Shown: positions 35,237 through 43,723 of the stretch, piece after piece
Layout: every line of letters begins with the position of its first letter
Position numbering within the stretch: position 1 is the stretch's first letter
Assembly (NCBI GenBank): GCA_029210565.1
Contig: JARGFQ010000002.1
Span: 124,001-188,000, forward strand
Origin: Bacteroidales bacterium
Lineage (GTDB): Bacteria; Bacteroidota; Bacteroidia; Bacteroidales; VadinHA17
Direction: 5' to 3'
DNA: 64,000 nucleotides
The notes under the pieces: generated by a model
What the model was told of the DNA's origin: nothing
The model's input: only the letters and a program-made list of their open reading frames with translations
Databases searched by the model: none
Made by a program: the position numbers and the translations under genes

Positions 35237-36799
35237 ATGAGACTATCCGGCATCATCACTTCGGGAATACTGATCCTGTCTGCGTTGGCATATTCTGCCT
35301 CTGCCCAGTCAGGGGAAAAATCCGGCCAGGCCAATATTATCATAAGCACAGACCTTGGAACACAGACTATCAGCCGGCATATTTACGGGCATTTTTCAGA
35401 ACATCTGGGCCACTGTATCTACGGCGGTTACTGGGTGGGAGAAGATGCTGCCATACCCAATACAAGAGGTATCCGGAATGATGTGGTCGAAGCCCTGAGA
35501 AAGACACAGATACCCAACCTCCGATGGCCCGGAGGATGCTTTGCCGATGAATATCACTGGATGGACGGTATCGGACCGCGGGAGCAAAGGCCTAAAATGG
35601 TAAACACCCACTGGGGTGGCGTTACCGAAGACAACAGCTTCGGAACACATGAATTTCTTGACCTGTGCGAACAGCTTGGTGCCGAACCGGTTATCTGCGG
35701 TAATGTGGGCAGCGGATCGGTTGAAGAGATGTCAAAATGGGTTGAATACATAAACTTTGACGGCGTGAGCCCCATGGCTGACCTCAGGCGCAAAAACGGT
35801 CGCGACAAACCCTGGAATGTTAGATACTGGGGTGTGGGGAATGAGAACTGGGGTTGCGGCGGACATATGACCGCTGACTTTTATGCTGACCAGTTCAGAC
35901 GTTATGCGACCTATACACGCAACTACGGCAATAACCGCCTGATGAAGATTGCCGGAGGGGCAAACACAACAGACTACAACTGGACAGAGACCCTGATGCG
36001 CGATGTGCCTCATTTTCTGATGTGGGGTGTCTCGCTGCATTACTATACCACCTATTGGGAGAAAAAGGGCTCCGCCACCAAATTCGGCGAGAAGGAATAT
36101 TTTGAGACGCTCGAAAGGTGTCTCAACATAGAGACAGCCCTGGACCGGCATATCACTATAATGGACAAGTATGATCCCGCAAAGCGGATTGCTCTCGTTG
36201 TTGATGAGTGGGGTACCTGGTGGGATGTGGAGCCGGGCACCAATCCCGGATTTCTCTTCCAGCAGAACACTCTGCGTGACGCAATGGTGGCAGGTCTCTC
36301 TCTTAACTATTTCAATGAGCGTTGCGACAGGATTAAGATGGCCAACATTGCTCAGACGGTCAATGTATTGCAGTCACTCATCTTTACTGATGGGGAGAAG
36401 ATGCTGCTCACGCCCACTTACCACGTCTTCGAGATGTACAAGGTGCATCAGGATGCCACCCTGCTGCCGCTGGCTGTCAACTGCGGCACCTATGCCATGG
36501 ATGGCAGGGAGCTGGCTTCAATCAGCGCCTCAGCCTCCAAAGACAAGAATGGTGCAGTACATATCTCGGTTGTGAACATAGAACCGTCGGAGAGAATCGA
36601 ATTGCTGATAGACCTGCGCGGAGGAGATTTCAAAGAAGTATCAGCGAGAATACTGACGGCATCGGAACTCAACACGCACAATACATTTGAAAAGCCGGAA
36701 GAAGTAAGACCCGCAGCGTTCAGGGTGGTAAAGATCAAAAAGAATATTCTGAGCCTTGACATGCCGGCTAAGTCAATCATCATGCTTGAAGTTAAGTAG
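35237..36799 (+). CDS. GH51 alpha-L-arabinofuranosidase (copy 1)
   Basis: A 520-residue enzyme with signal peptide (ending 'ASAQS'). GH51 TIM barrel: '[20 protein letters not shown]', acid/base Glu203 in 'WGVGNENWG', nucleophile Glu324 in 'VVDEWGTWW'. A C-terminal beta domain follows ('[15 protein letters not shown]'). It removes alpha-L-arabinofuranose from arabinan side chains and oligosaccharides, in the periplasm. It begins the gene group GH51-GH43-GH51-galM and has its own proposed AraR operator, so it can be expressed apart from the susCD unit. Confidence 0.93.
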   Translation: MRLSGIITSGILILSALAYSASAQSGEKSGQANIIISTDLGTQTISRHIYGHFSEHLGHCIYGGYWVGEDAAIPNTRGIRNDVVEALRKTQIPNLRWPGGCFADEYHWMDGIGPREQRPKMVNTHWGGVTEDNSFGTHEFLDLCEQLGAEPVICGNVGSGSVEEMSKWVEYINFDGVSPMADLRRKNGRDKPWNVRYWGVGNENWGCGGHMTADFYADQFRRYATYTRNYGNNRLMKIAGGANTTDYNWTETLMRDVPHFLMWGVSLHYYTTYWEKKGSATKFGEKEYFETLERCLNIETALDRHITIMDKYDPAKRIALVVDEWGTWWDVEPGTNPGFLFQQNTLRDAMVAGLSLNYFNERCDRIKMANIAQTVNVLQSLIFTDGEKMLLTPTYHVFEMYKVHQDATLLPLAVNCGTYAMDGRELASISASASKDKNGAVHISVVNIEPSERIELLIDLRGGDFKEVSARILTASELNTHNTFEKPEEVRPAAFRVVKIKKNILSLDMPAKSIIMLEVK

Positions 36800-36909
36800 A
36801 TCGCAGGCAATAGTATAAACATCATAATAACCTGCATGAAGCTTCAATGATAAGCGACGTCATACAGCGTTATAACAGCTCTGTAAAAAGCAGATAGATT
36901 CGTAAAGTA

Positions 36910-37911
36910 ATGAAAGCAATAAAAATATTTCTGGGAGTTCTGATTTTGACAATGTCAGTGCCCGCCGCCGCTCAGCCGGGTAATATATCCGTTCATGACC
37001 CTGTTATGATCAGAGAGGGAGATACATATTACCTCTTCTGCACCGGGATGGGCATATCAGTTTTCTCATCACCGGATATGATCAGCTGGAAGCCTGAAAA
37101 GCCGGTGTTTGACAGGGTTCCGCAATGGGCGGTTGAGGCTGTAAAAGGTTACAGGGGGCGCACCTGGGCACCTGACATCTCGTTTCATGACGGCACATAC
37201 TACCTCTATTATTCGGTCTCCGCTTTCGGAAAGAATACCTCATGCATAGGTGTAGCCACAAACACCACCCTTAACCCGGCTGACCCGGCATTCAGGTGGG
37301 TTGATAATGGAATGGTTGTGCAGTCTGTGCCCGGACGCGACATGTGGAATGCAATAGATCCAAATGTGATCAAAGACGATGCAGGAATACCGTGGCTGGT
37401 ATTCGGTTCCTTCTGGGACGGCATGAAACTTACGAAACTCGACAAAAGCCTCACGAAACTTTCTGATCTCCAGGAATGGCATACAGTTGCTGCGCGCCCC
37501 CGTGATTATTACACTGAAGAGACCAGTGCCGGCGAGGGAGCTGTTGAGGCACCTTTCCTCTTCAGGAAGAACGGATATTTCTGGCTGTTCGTCTCCTTCG
37601 ATTTCTGCTGCCGGGGCCTCGAAAGCAACTACAGGGTCATGGTCGGAAGATCAGAGAAGATCACCGGCCCCTATCTCGACAGGAACGGTCACCCCATGAC
37701 CCACGGCGGCGGCACACCCGTGCTGATGGGAAACAAGGCATGGCCCGGAGTTGGGCATAATGCCGTATATACCTTTGACGACCAGGACTATATCATCTAT
37801 CACGGCTACGATGCCTCTGAGCATGGCAGACCAAAGCTGCTGATCGACAGACTGAGCTGGGATGATGAGGGCTGGCCGGTTGTGACGAACAGTGTCATCG
37901 GAAAAAATTGA
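36910..37911 (+). CDS. GH43 arabinanase / arabinofuranosidase, secreted
   Basis: A 333-residue single-domain GH43 with signal peptide (ending 'PAAAQ'). The three catalytic carboxylates are visible: Asp30 in 'SVHDPVM' (base), Asp150 in 'NAIDPNV' (pKa modulator) and Glu213 in 'GAVEAPFLF' (acid). 'RTWAPDISFHDGTYYLYYS' and 'DFCCRG' are typical of the arabinanase-like subfamilies. It lacks the C-terminal domain of the lipoprotein GH43. Likely periplasmic, trimming imported arabino-oligosaccharides. Endo or exo action cannot be told. Confidence 0.88.
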   Translation: MKAIKIFLGVLILTMSVPAAAQPGNISVHDPVMIREGDTYYLFCTGMGISVFSSPDMISWKPEKPVFDRVPQWAVEAVKGYRGRTWAPDISFHDGTYYLYYSVSAFGKNTSCIGVATNTTLNPADPAFRWVDNGMVVQSVPGRDMWNAIDPNVIKDDAGIPWLVFGSFWDGMKLTKLDKSLTKLSDLQEWHTVAARPRDYYTEETSAGEGAVEAPFLFRKNGYFWLFVSFDFCCRGLESNYRVMVGRSEKITGPYLDRNGHPMTHGGGTPVLMGNKAWPGVGHNAVYTFDDQDYIIYHGYDASEHGRPKLLIDRLSWDDEGWPVVTNSVIGKN

Positions 37912-37951
37912 GAATACGGGAAATTCATAGCAATACTTAAACTGGAACGAT

Positions 37952-39544
37952 ATGAAACGCAATTCTGTAAAAATCGGATTAATCCTTCTCCTTCTGATCA
38001 GTTACCCGCTTTTGATGAGCTCGCAGAATGCAAGGATAAAGATTGATATCGACCGCACAATAGGCGAGGTTGATAAAAACCTTTACAGCAATTTTGTAGA
38101 GCATCTGGGTCGCTGTGTCTATGGCGGAATCTGGGAACCTGGATCACCGCTTTCGGATGAAGATGGCTTTCGCAAGGACGTAATGGAGGCAGTGAAGGGA
38201 TTAAATGTTTCACTTGTCAGGTACCCGGGGGGCAATTTCGTCTCCAATTACCACTGGCTGGACGGTGTGGGACCGGTACGAAACCCGAGGATGGAGCTGG
38301 CATGGGCACGACTGGAGCCAAACACCTTCGGCACGAATGAGTTCATGAAGTTCTGCAGCAAAGCCGGAGTTGAACCCTACTTTTCAGTCAACATGGGCAC
38401 AGGAACTATTGAAGAGGCACAGCAGTGGGTAGAATACTGCAATGTAAAGGAGGGACCGTTCTATGCTGAACTCAGGAAGAAGCACGGCTTTCCTGAACCT
38501 TATAAGATAAAATACTGGAGCCTGGGTAACGAGATGGACGGATTCTGGCAGATGGGGCATCTCAATGCCGAGGATTACAGCAAGAAGGCCCGTGAGGCTG
38601 CCAAACTGATGAGGCTGACCGATCCCACTATCAAACTCGTTGCGGCCGGATCATCAAACTACAGGCCTGATGCCGATCCCGATGAATGGAATGCGAAGAT
38701 CCTCAAAGAGCTGAGAGACGTGGCCGATTATATCGCACTGCATATCTATGTCGGGAACCCGGACAACAACTATTATAATTTCCTCTCCACCCCGCTCGTC
38801 TGTGAACAGCGAACACAGCTTGTAAAGGGGATGATAATGGAGGAGATGTCAAAGGCACATCGGGGCGACAGGGATCCTATTTACATTGCCTGGGATGAAT
38901 ACAACGTCTGGTATCGTGCCCGTACTGATGAGCACATGCAGGGAACCAGGGCACTGGAGGAGCCTTACAACCTGGAGGATGCACTGGTAATTGCCGGCTT
39001 TCTCAATGTCTTTGTGCGCAATGCAGATATCGTCAAGATGGCCAATATGGCCCAGCTGGTAAATGTCATTGCCCCTATCTGGGCAGAGGAGAATGGGATG
39101 TTCAGGCAGACGATTTACTACCCGCTGGCACTTTTCGCACAGAATGTGAAAGGCACTTCACTGGATCTGTTCGTAGATTGCGAGACCTATGATACGGAGG
39201 AGTTTTTCATCGGACTTGGTGAGAGTACCACAAAGCAGACTGACGTTCCCTACCTGGATGTATCCGCCACTTATAACGACGGGGAGGTGATCCTGTGTGT
39301 TGTCAACAGGAACAAGGAGAAGGCTATCACAACGGATATCCTGTGTCAGACAGGGGAGTTTTCGGGTAACTTCAAGGTTTATGAGGTTAACGGACCTGAT
39401 ATTAAATCGATGAATAACTTTGAAGGTGAACAGGTTAAGTCTGTAAGCAAGCCTGAGATCAAGGGTAAGGGAGCCAAACTCACCTATTCATTCCCCGCCC
39501 ATTCATTTACAATGTTGATCGGGAAAATTGAAAATTCAAGATAA
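37952..39544 (+). CDS. GH51 alpha-L-arabinofuranosidase (copy 2)
   Basis: A 530-residue enzyme with a hydrophobic N-terminal signal. Acid/base Glu194 in 'SLGNEMDGFW', nucleophile Glu316 in 'AWDEYNVWY', and the opening 'NFVEHLGRCVYGGIWEPGSPLSDEDG'-type sequence (shortened here) of GH51. It is clearly diverged from copy 1 and belongs to the other common GH51 branch (EPG...DGFR). Two different enzymes in one locus suggest distinct linkages (alpha-1,2, 1,3 or 1,5). Spacing to the GH43 gene is 40 bp and to galM 28 bp, consistent with one operon. Confidence 0.92.
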   Translation: MKRNSVKIGLILLLLISYPLLMSSQNARIKIDIDRTIGEVDKNLYSNFVEHLGRCVYGGIWEPGSPLSDEDGFRKDVMEAVKGLNVSLVRYPGGNFVSNYHWLDGVGPVRNPRMELAWARLEPNTFGTNEFMKFCSKAGVEPYFSVNMGTGTIEEAQQWVEYCNVKEGPFYAELRKKHGFPEPYKIKYWSLGNEMDGFWQMGHLNAEDYSKKAREAAKLMRLTDPTIKLVAAGSSNYRPDADPDEWNAKILKELRDVADYIALHIYVGNPDNNYYNFLSTPLVCEQRTQLVKGMIMEEMSKAHRGDRDPIYIAWDEYNVWYRARTDEHMQGTRALEEPYNLEDALVIAGFLNVFVRNADIVKMANMAQLVNVIAPIWAEENGMFRQTIYYPLALFAQNVKGTSLDLFVDCETYDTEEFFIGLGESTTKQTDVPYLDVSATYNDGEVILCVVNRNKEKAITTDILCQTGEFSGNFKVYEVNGPDIKSMNNFEGEQVKSVSKPEIKGKGAKLTYSFPAHSFTMLIGKIENSR

Positions 39545-39572
39545 AATCAATTAAATTCGAAAAAAATCCGAT

Positions 39573-40703
39573 ATGCGAAAACAACATTTATTCCTTGGTG
39601 CGGCGCTGGTTATGGTCATGTGCGGCATGGGCTCGTGCGGAAACAACAAAGCAAAAGAGATGCTTACTACTGAAAGCTTCGGCTCATTTGAAGGGAAGGA
39701 AGTCTTCCTCTACACCCTCACGAACAGTCAGGGCAATTTTATTAAGCTCACCGGCTATGGGGCGGCGATCGTTGAGATAAGCGTGCCCGACCGCAACGGC
39801 AACAGGGGAAACGTCACTTTCGGTTATGACAATCTTGAGGGTTATCTTAACGGTGACGCCTATTTCGGCAAGGTTGTCGGCCAGTATGCCAACCGAATTG
39901 CCCGCGGCCAATTCACCCTCGACGGTGTTGAATATACGCTGGCTCTGAATAATGGCCCCAATTCGCTTCACGGCGGACCAACCGGCTGGCACAGCAGGGT
40001 ATGGGATGCCGAGGTGCTGAAGGGTACCGATTTCCCGGCCGTGAAGTTCACCTACAGCAAGCCCGATATGGAAGAGGGATACCCCGGCAACGTGGTGGCC
40101 GAGGTTATCTACACATGGACCGATGACAACGAGATCATAATGGATTACAAGGTGACGACCGACAAAACTACTGTTGTAAACATCACCAACCATGCATACT
40201 TCAACCTCCACGGTGCAGGCACGGGAGACATCCTTGACCATGAGGTTCTCATCAGGGCCTCCGCCTTTACCCCCGTGGATGCGACACTGATACCCACCGG
40301 TGAGATACGGCCGGTCGAGGGCACGCCCTTTGACTACCGTACTCCCCACGCGGTAGGCGATCGTATCGGGGAAGAGTACGATCAGCTGGTACTTGGCGGC
40401 GGTTATGACCATAACTATGTGCTTGACAATATCGAAGAGGTTGACGCCGAGGTCTATGATCCTTCCACAGGCAGGGTTCTGCAGGTCATCACCGATCAGC
40501 CCGGGGTTCAGCTTTACTCCGGCAACTTCCTCGACGGCACCCAGACCGGCCGCGGTGGCAAGGTTTACATCTACCGGTCAGGGCTGTGCCTCGAGACTCA
40601 GCGCTTCCCCGACAGTCCCAACCAGCCGGCCTTCCCGTCGGTGGTTATAACCCCGGAGGAGCCGTTGCTGACCAGCACCACCTTTCGGTTCAGCGTTCGG
40701 TAG
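39573..40703 (+). CDS. galM: Aldose 1-epimerase (mutarotase), lipoprotein
   Basis: A 376-residue GalM-family protein with lipobox 'GMGSC' (Cys22). Substrate-binding and catalytic motifs: 'GQYANRIARGQF', 'NNGPNSLHGGP', catalytic His in 'NITNHAYFNLHG', and the base Glu in 'LCLETQRFPDSPN'. It interconverts alpha and beta anomers of the released sugar, here presumably arabinose in the periplasm, to supply the form that the symporter takes up. It is the last gene of the arabinan locus. Confidence 0.92.
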   Translation: MRKQHLFLGAALVMVMCGMGSCGNNKAKEMLTTESFGSFEGKEVFLYTLTNSQGNFIKLTGYGAAIVEISVPDRNGNRGNVTFGYDNLEGYLNGDAYFGKVVGQYANRIARGQFTLDGVEYTLALNNGPNSLHGGPTGWHSRVWDAEVLKGTDFPAVKFTYSKPDMEEGYPGNVVAEVIYTWTDDNEIIMDYKVTTDKTTVVNITNHAYFNLHGAGTGDILDHEVLIRASAFTPVDATLIPTGEIRPVEGTPFDYRTPHAVGDRIGEEYDQLVLGGGYDHNYVLDNIEEVDAEVYDPSTGRVLQVITDQPGVQLYSGNFLDGTQTGRGGKVYIYRSGLCLETQRFPDSPNQPAFPSVVITPEEPLLTSTTFRFSVR

Positions 40704-40816
40704 TCTGTCGCTTCGCTCCGTCTTGCAGTCTTGCGGTCTTACAGTCTAAGTTATTGATTCTTAATTCTTAATTTCTCACTATTGCCTACTACTGCCTGAA
40801 TTGACTGCCTGCTGAT
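40704..40816. repeat. Convergent gap with decayed CTGCCTACTGCC-type repeats
   Basis: Contains TCTTGCAGTCTTGCGGTCTTACAGTC-like triplication at the left and CTATTGCCTACTACTGCCTGAATTGACTGCCTGC-like copies at the right, related in reverse complement to the heptamer array at 15.3 kb. It separates galM from the convergent DUF1080 gene. No clear terminator. Confidence 0.5.
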
Positions 40817-42166
40817 TCACAACTCCCGGATTTTAACAGAGCGGAACCAGACCTCGTCTCCGTGTTCCTGCAGGAGGATGTGGCCCTTTTGCGCCTCGCC
40901 GAAGCCGGCGTAGTCCTTGTATTTGCTCTCCTTTACGAGCTGGCGGAATGCTTCACTGCCCCGCTCATATTCAAGTACCTTGAAGCCGTTGAGCCAGTGT
41001 TCCACATGACCGTTTAAGGATACAATATGTCCTGCATTCCATTGCCCGATACCGTTAAACCGCTTGTTTGCCGCCGGTATCAAATCATAGACCGAGGAGG
41101 TGGTCCTGTTGCCATCACGTCCCATCTTCGCATCAGGATGCCGCAGGTCATCAAGGATCTGATATTCAAGACCTATGGCAGAGCCTGTTGTTGCATATTC
41201 TTCGGTGACAAAATATTTAACCCCGCTGTTTGCTACTTCAGTGATGCGGAATTCGAAGAAGAAGTCGAAATTACTGTATTCATTCAGGGTGACTATGTCT
41301 CCGCCGCCCTTTGACTCAGCGCCTCCCGAGGCAAGCACCTTCATACATCCGTCCTTTATGACCCATCCTGATTCCGGAAAAGTATCCTTATGGGCGCCTC
41401 TCCAGCCGGTTGAGGTGGTACCGTCAAACAGCAGCTTCCATCCGTCGTTCACCTCACTGTCAGTCAGGGTGTTAGGAATGAAATTTGCCTGGTAGATGGC
41501 TACAGTGTCACTGTTCATGTATCTTTCCAGGTTCTCAGTGGCAATCCTGATATTTCTCCACATGACCCTGGCACCTGCCAGCTCTTTTGCCACGGCGTGC
41601 ACCTGGAACCCGATGAATCCCAAAGAATCAGCATCGTCAACCAGGTCCGCAACGGGGATTCCGTTGACCCAGGTTCTGAACCTGTTGCCAATTGCCTCCA
41701 CATGGTAACGGTTCCAGCCCTGCCTGTCAAATGATTTAACGGCTGCCTGATTATTGGGAGTGACAGGGTATAGCCATCCTCTCCTGGCCTCGTCATAGAT
41801 GCCGCCGCTCCATGCACGGTCAGTAGGGTCGATTTCAATCTGGTATCCGTAAACAAGCTCCCTGCCGGCGTTGTCCCTGCTGTGGCTGCGGATCTGGACA
41901 CCCGAATTGAGGAGTGTGTCAACCTTAACCTCAAATTCCAGGATAAAGTTTGAGTATTCCTCAGCGGTGCACATAAAGCTGTTTGGGGTGTCAGGGGTTG
42001 ATATGCCAATCATGACGCCGTCTTCAACCAGAAATTGTGCCTGGCCGCCTTTCTGAACAAAGCCGGTGAAATCGTTTCCATTGAAGAGATCGTACCAGTC
42101 GGACTGCCGGCAGCCAGAGAATAGAATGGTGATAACCAGTATGGAGATAAGGAACTTTTGTTTCAT
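40817..42166 (-). CDS. Lipoprotein with two DUF1080 (3-keto-disaccharide hydrolase-type) domains
   Basis: A 449-residue lipoprotein (lipobox 'LFSGC', Cys19). Two concanavalin-like DUF1080 domains in tandem at about 22-205 ('WYDLFNGNDFTGF' to 'RNIRIA') and about 240-449 ('GWKLLFDGTTSTGW' to 'RSVKIREL'). Members of this family are now linked to hydrolysis of 3-keto-glycosides. I start at the ATG at 42166, where the lipoprotein signal begins. It follows a Tat-exported Gfo/Idh/MocA oxidoreductase with a 19-bp gap, so the pair could oxidise a sugar at C3 and then cleave the keto-glycoside in the periplasm. Domain identity is firm, the reaction is inferred. Confidence 0.85.
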   Translation of the reverse strand: MKQKFLISILVITILFSGCRQSDWYDLFNGNDFTGFVQKGGQAQFLVEDGVMIGISTPDTPNSFMCTAEEYSNFILEFEVKVDTLLNSGVQIRSHSRDNAGRELVYGYQIEIDPTDRAWSGGIYDEARRGWLYPVTPNNQAAVKSFDRQGWNRYHVEAIGNRFRTWVNGIPVADLVDDADSLGFIGFQVHAVAKELAGARVMWRNIRIATENLERYMNSDTVAIYQANFIPNTLTDSEVNDGWKLLFDGTTSTGWRGAHKDTFPESGWVIKDGCMKVLASGGAESKGGGDIVTLNEYSNFDFFFEFRITEVANSGVKYFVTEEYATTGSAIGLEYQILDDLRHPDAKMGRDGNRTTSSVYDLIPAANKRFNGIGQWNAGHIVSLNGHVEHWLNGFKVLEYERGSEAFRQLVKESKYKDYAGFGEAQKGHILLQEHGDEVWFRSVKIREL

Positions 42167-42185
42167 TTTCAAAAATGCTGTTTGG

Positions 42186-43532
42186 TTAATATTGCGGGAA
42201 CTTCCATGGTTCATTATAATATGGCATGATCAGTGCGTTGGCATCATCCTCGAGGAATTTGCCGGCAGTGTTGTCCCATGCAAGAGGTTTTCCAAGTCTG
42301 CAAGATACATTGGCCAGGTGGGTCATCTTGGCCACCTGTGCACCTACAGCCACATCGGCATTGGGCAGTTTGCGGGTTGTCATGCAGTCGAGGAAGTTTG
42401 CCACATGGGCAGCCAGTCCACCCCCGGCAACCGCCTGACCCTCCACGGTCTCCGATTTGGTCTTCAATGGCACGGGTTCCATGCGGGCTGCCGAATCCAC
42501 TTCGGGTATCACCTCCCATCCGTTGCGGTCAAGCACCAGTGTGCCGTTCTCGCCAAGAAATGCCAGTCCGTGCTCACGACCGTAAGGTCCGTCCTTGATT
42601 CCGCATGCATGGTCCCAGCTAATTGTAAAATCGTCATAGACATATGATGCCAGGAGGGTGTCAGGTGTCTCCATGGCATCAGTCGGGTAGGCGAACTTGC
42701 CTCCCGCAGTGTAGACTGCTTTGGGAAGATCGGCTTTCATACCCAGCAGGGCATAGTCGAGCAGGTGCACACCCCAGTCAGACATCAGTCCTCCGGCATA
42801 ATCCCAGAAATATCTGAAATTATAGTGGAAGCGGTTCGGGTTGAAGGGCCTGTGCCGGGCCGGACCGAGCCACATCTCATAGTCTACCCCTGCCGGCACG
42901 GGGCCGTCGGGCTGAACGGGAAGGGTCTTCTTCCATATCATATATGCCCATACTTTTACGGTCCTTATCCGGCCCAGCTTACCGGAATGAATGAAGGCGA
43001 CAGCCTCCTGCCAGTGAGGGTCGCTGCGCTGCCACTGACCCGTCTGTACGATCCGGTTATTTTTTCTTGCTGCCTTGACCATGGTGTCACACTCAGCGAT
43101 GGAGTTGGCGAGAGGTTTTTCGCAATAGACATCCTTGCCGGCCTCCATGGCTGCAATGGCCTGAAGGCAGTGCCAATGGTCAGGCGTTGCAACAATCACT
43201 GCATCAACATCACGGTTGTCCGTCACTTTCCGCCAGTCCTTAACAAGCTGCTGAGGCTTTTTTCCGGCAATCTTCTCAACGTCAGAGGCTCTCCTGTAAA
43301 GCCACTCATCATCTATGTCACAGATCGAAACACATTCCACCTGCGGAAATTTCAGGAATGTCTCCAGGTTTGACCATCCCATGTTACGACCGCCGATCAG
43401 TGCCACTCTTATCCTGTCTGACGGACTTACTTTTCTGCCTGGCATGCCGTAGACTGATGCCATGGACCCAAGTCCGGCTATTCCGGCGGAAGCCAGGAGG
43501 CTATTTTTCACGAAGTCTCTTCTGTTGCTCAT
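42186..43532 (-). CDS. Tat-exported Gfo/Idh/MocA-family oxidoreductase
   Basis: A 448-residue protein with twin-arginine signal 'NRRDFVKN' and hydrophobic stretch to 'ASVYG'. NAD(P)-binding Rossmann fold ('IRVALIGGRNMGWSNLE'), then the family motif 'YCEKPLANSIAE' and a C-terminal alpha/beta domain with 'DWGVHLLDYALLGM'. Tat export implies that it folds with tightly bound cofactor before crossing the membrane, as in glucose-fructose oxidoreductase and periplasmic sugar 3-dehydrogenases. It is co-transcribed with the DUF1080 lipoprotein downstream. Substrate unknown. Confidence 0.9.
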   Translation of the reverse strand: MSNRRDFVKNSLLASAGIAGLGSMASVYGMPGRKVSPSDRIRVALIGGRNMGWSNLETFLKFPQVECVSICDIDDEWLYRRASDVEKIAGKKPQQLVKDWRKVTDNRDVDAVIVATPDHWHCLQAIAAMEAGKDVYCEKPLANSIAECDTMVKAARKNNRIVQTGQWQRSDPHWQEAVAFIHSGKLGRIRTVKVWAYMIWKKTLPVQPDGPVPAGVDYEMWLGPARHRPFNPNRFHYNFRYFWDYAGGLMSDWGVHLLDYALLGMKADLPKAVYTAGGKFAYPTDAMETPDTLLASYVYDDFTISWDHACGIKDGPYGREHGLAFLGENGTLVLDRNGWEVIPEVDSAARMEPVPLKTKSETVEGQAVAGGGLAAHVANFLDCMTTRKLPNADVAVGAQVAKMTHLANVSCRLGKPLAWDNTAGKFLEDDANALIMPYYNEPWKFPQY

Positions 43533-43579
43533 GGTCTGACTATTTCTGAATTGTCTGAAAGTTCAATTATGGCTCCTGT

Positions 43580-43587
43580 CAAAGGTA
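43580..43587 (-). promoter_or_regulatory. TAnnTTTG box for the Gfo/Idh/MocA-DUF1080 operon
   Basis: The minus strand reads TACCTTTG, a match to the minus-7 consensus, 47 bp upstream of the ATG at 43532. Confidence 0.45.
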
Positions 43588-43723
43588 ATAAATCCTAACT
43601 TTAACATCGCTAAGACAGAAAATTGGCAGATGATCTTCACATGTTACTATAAGACAAGCCTTTATGAGGTTAAATTCATTAACATGCGGAGTGCATCACT
43701 TTTAACATCAAGATTATATCATA

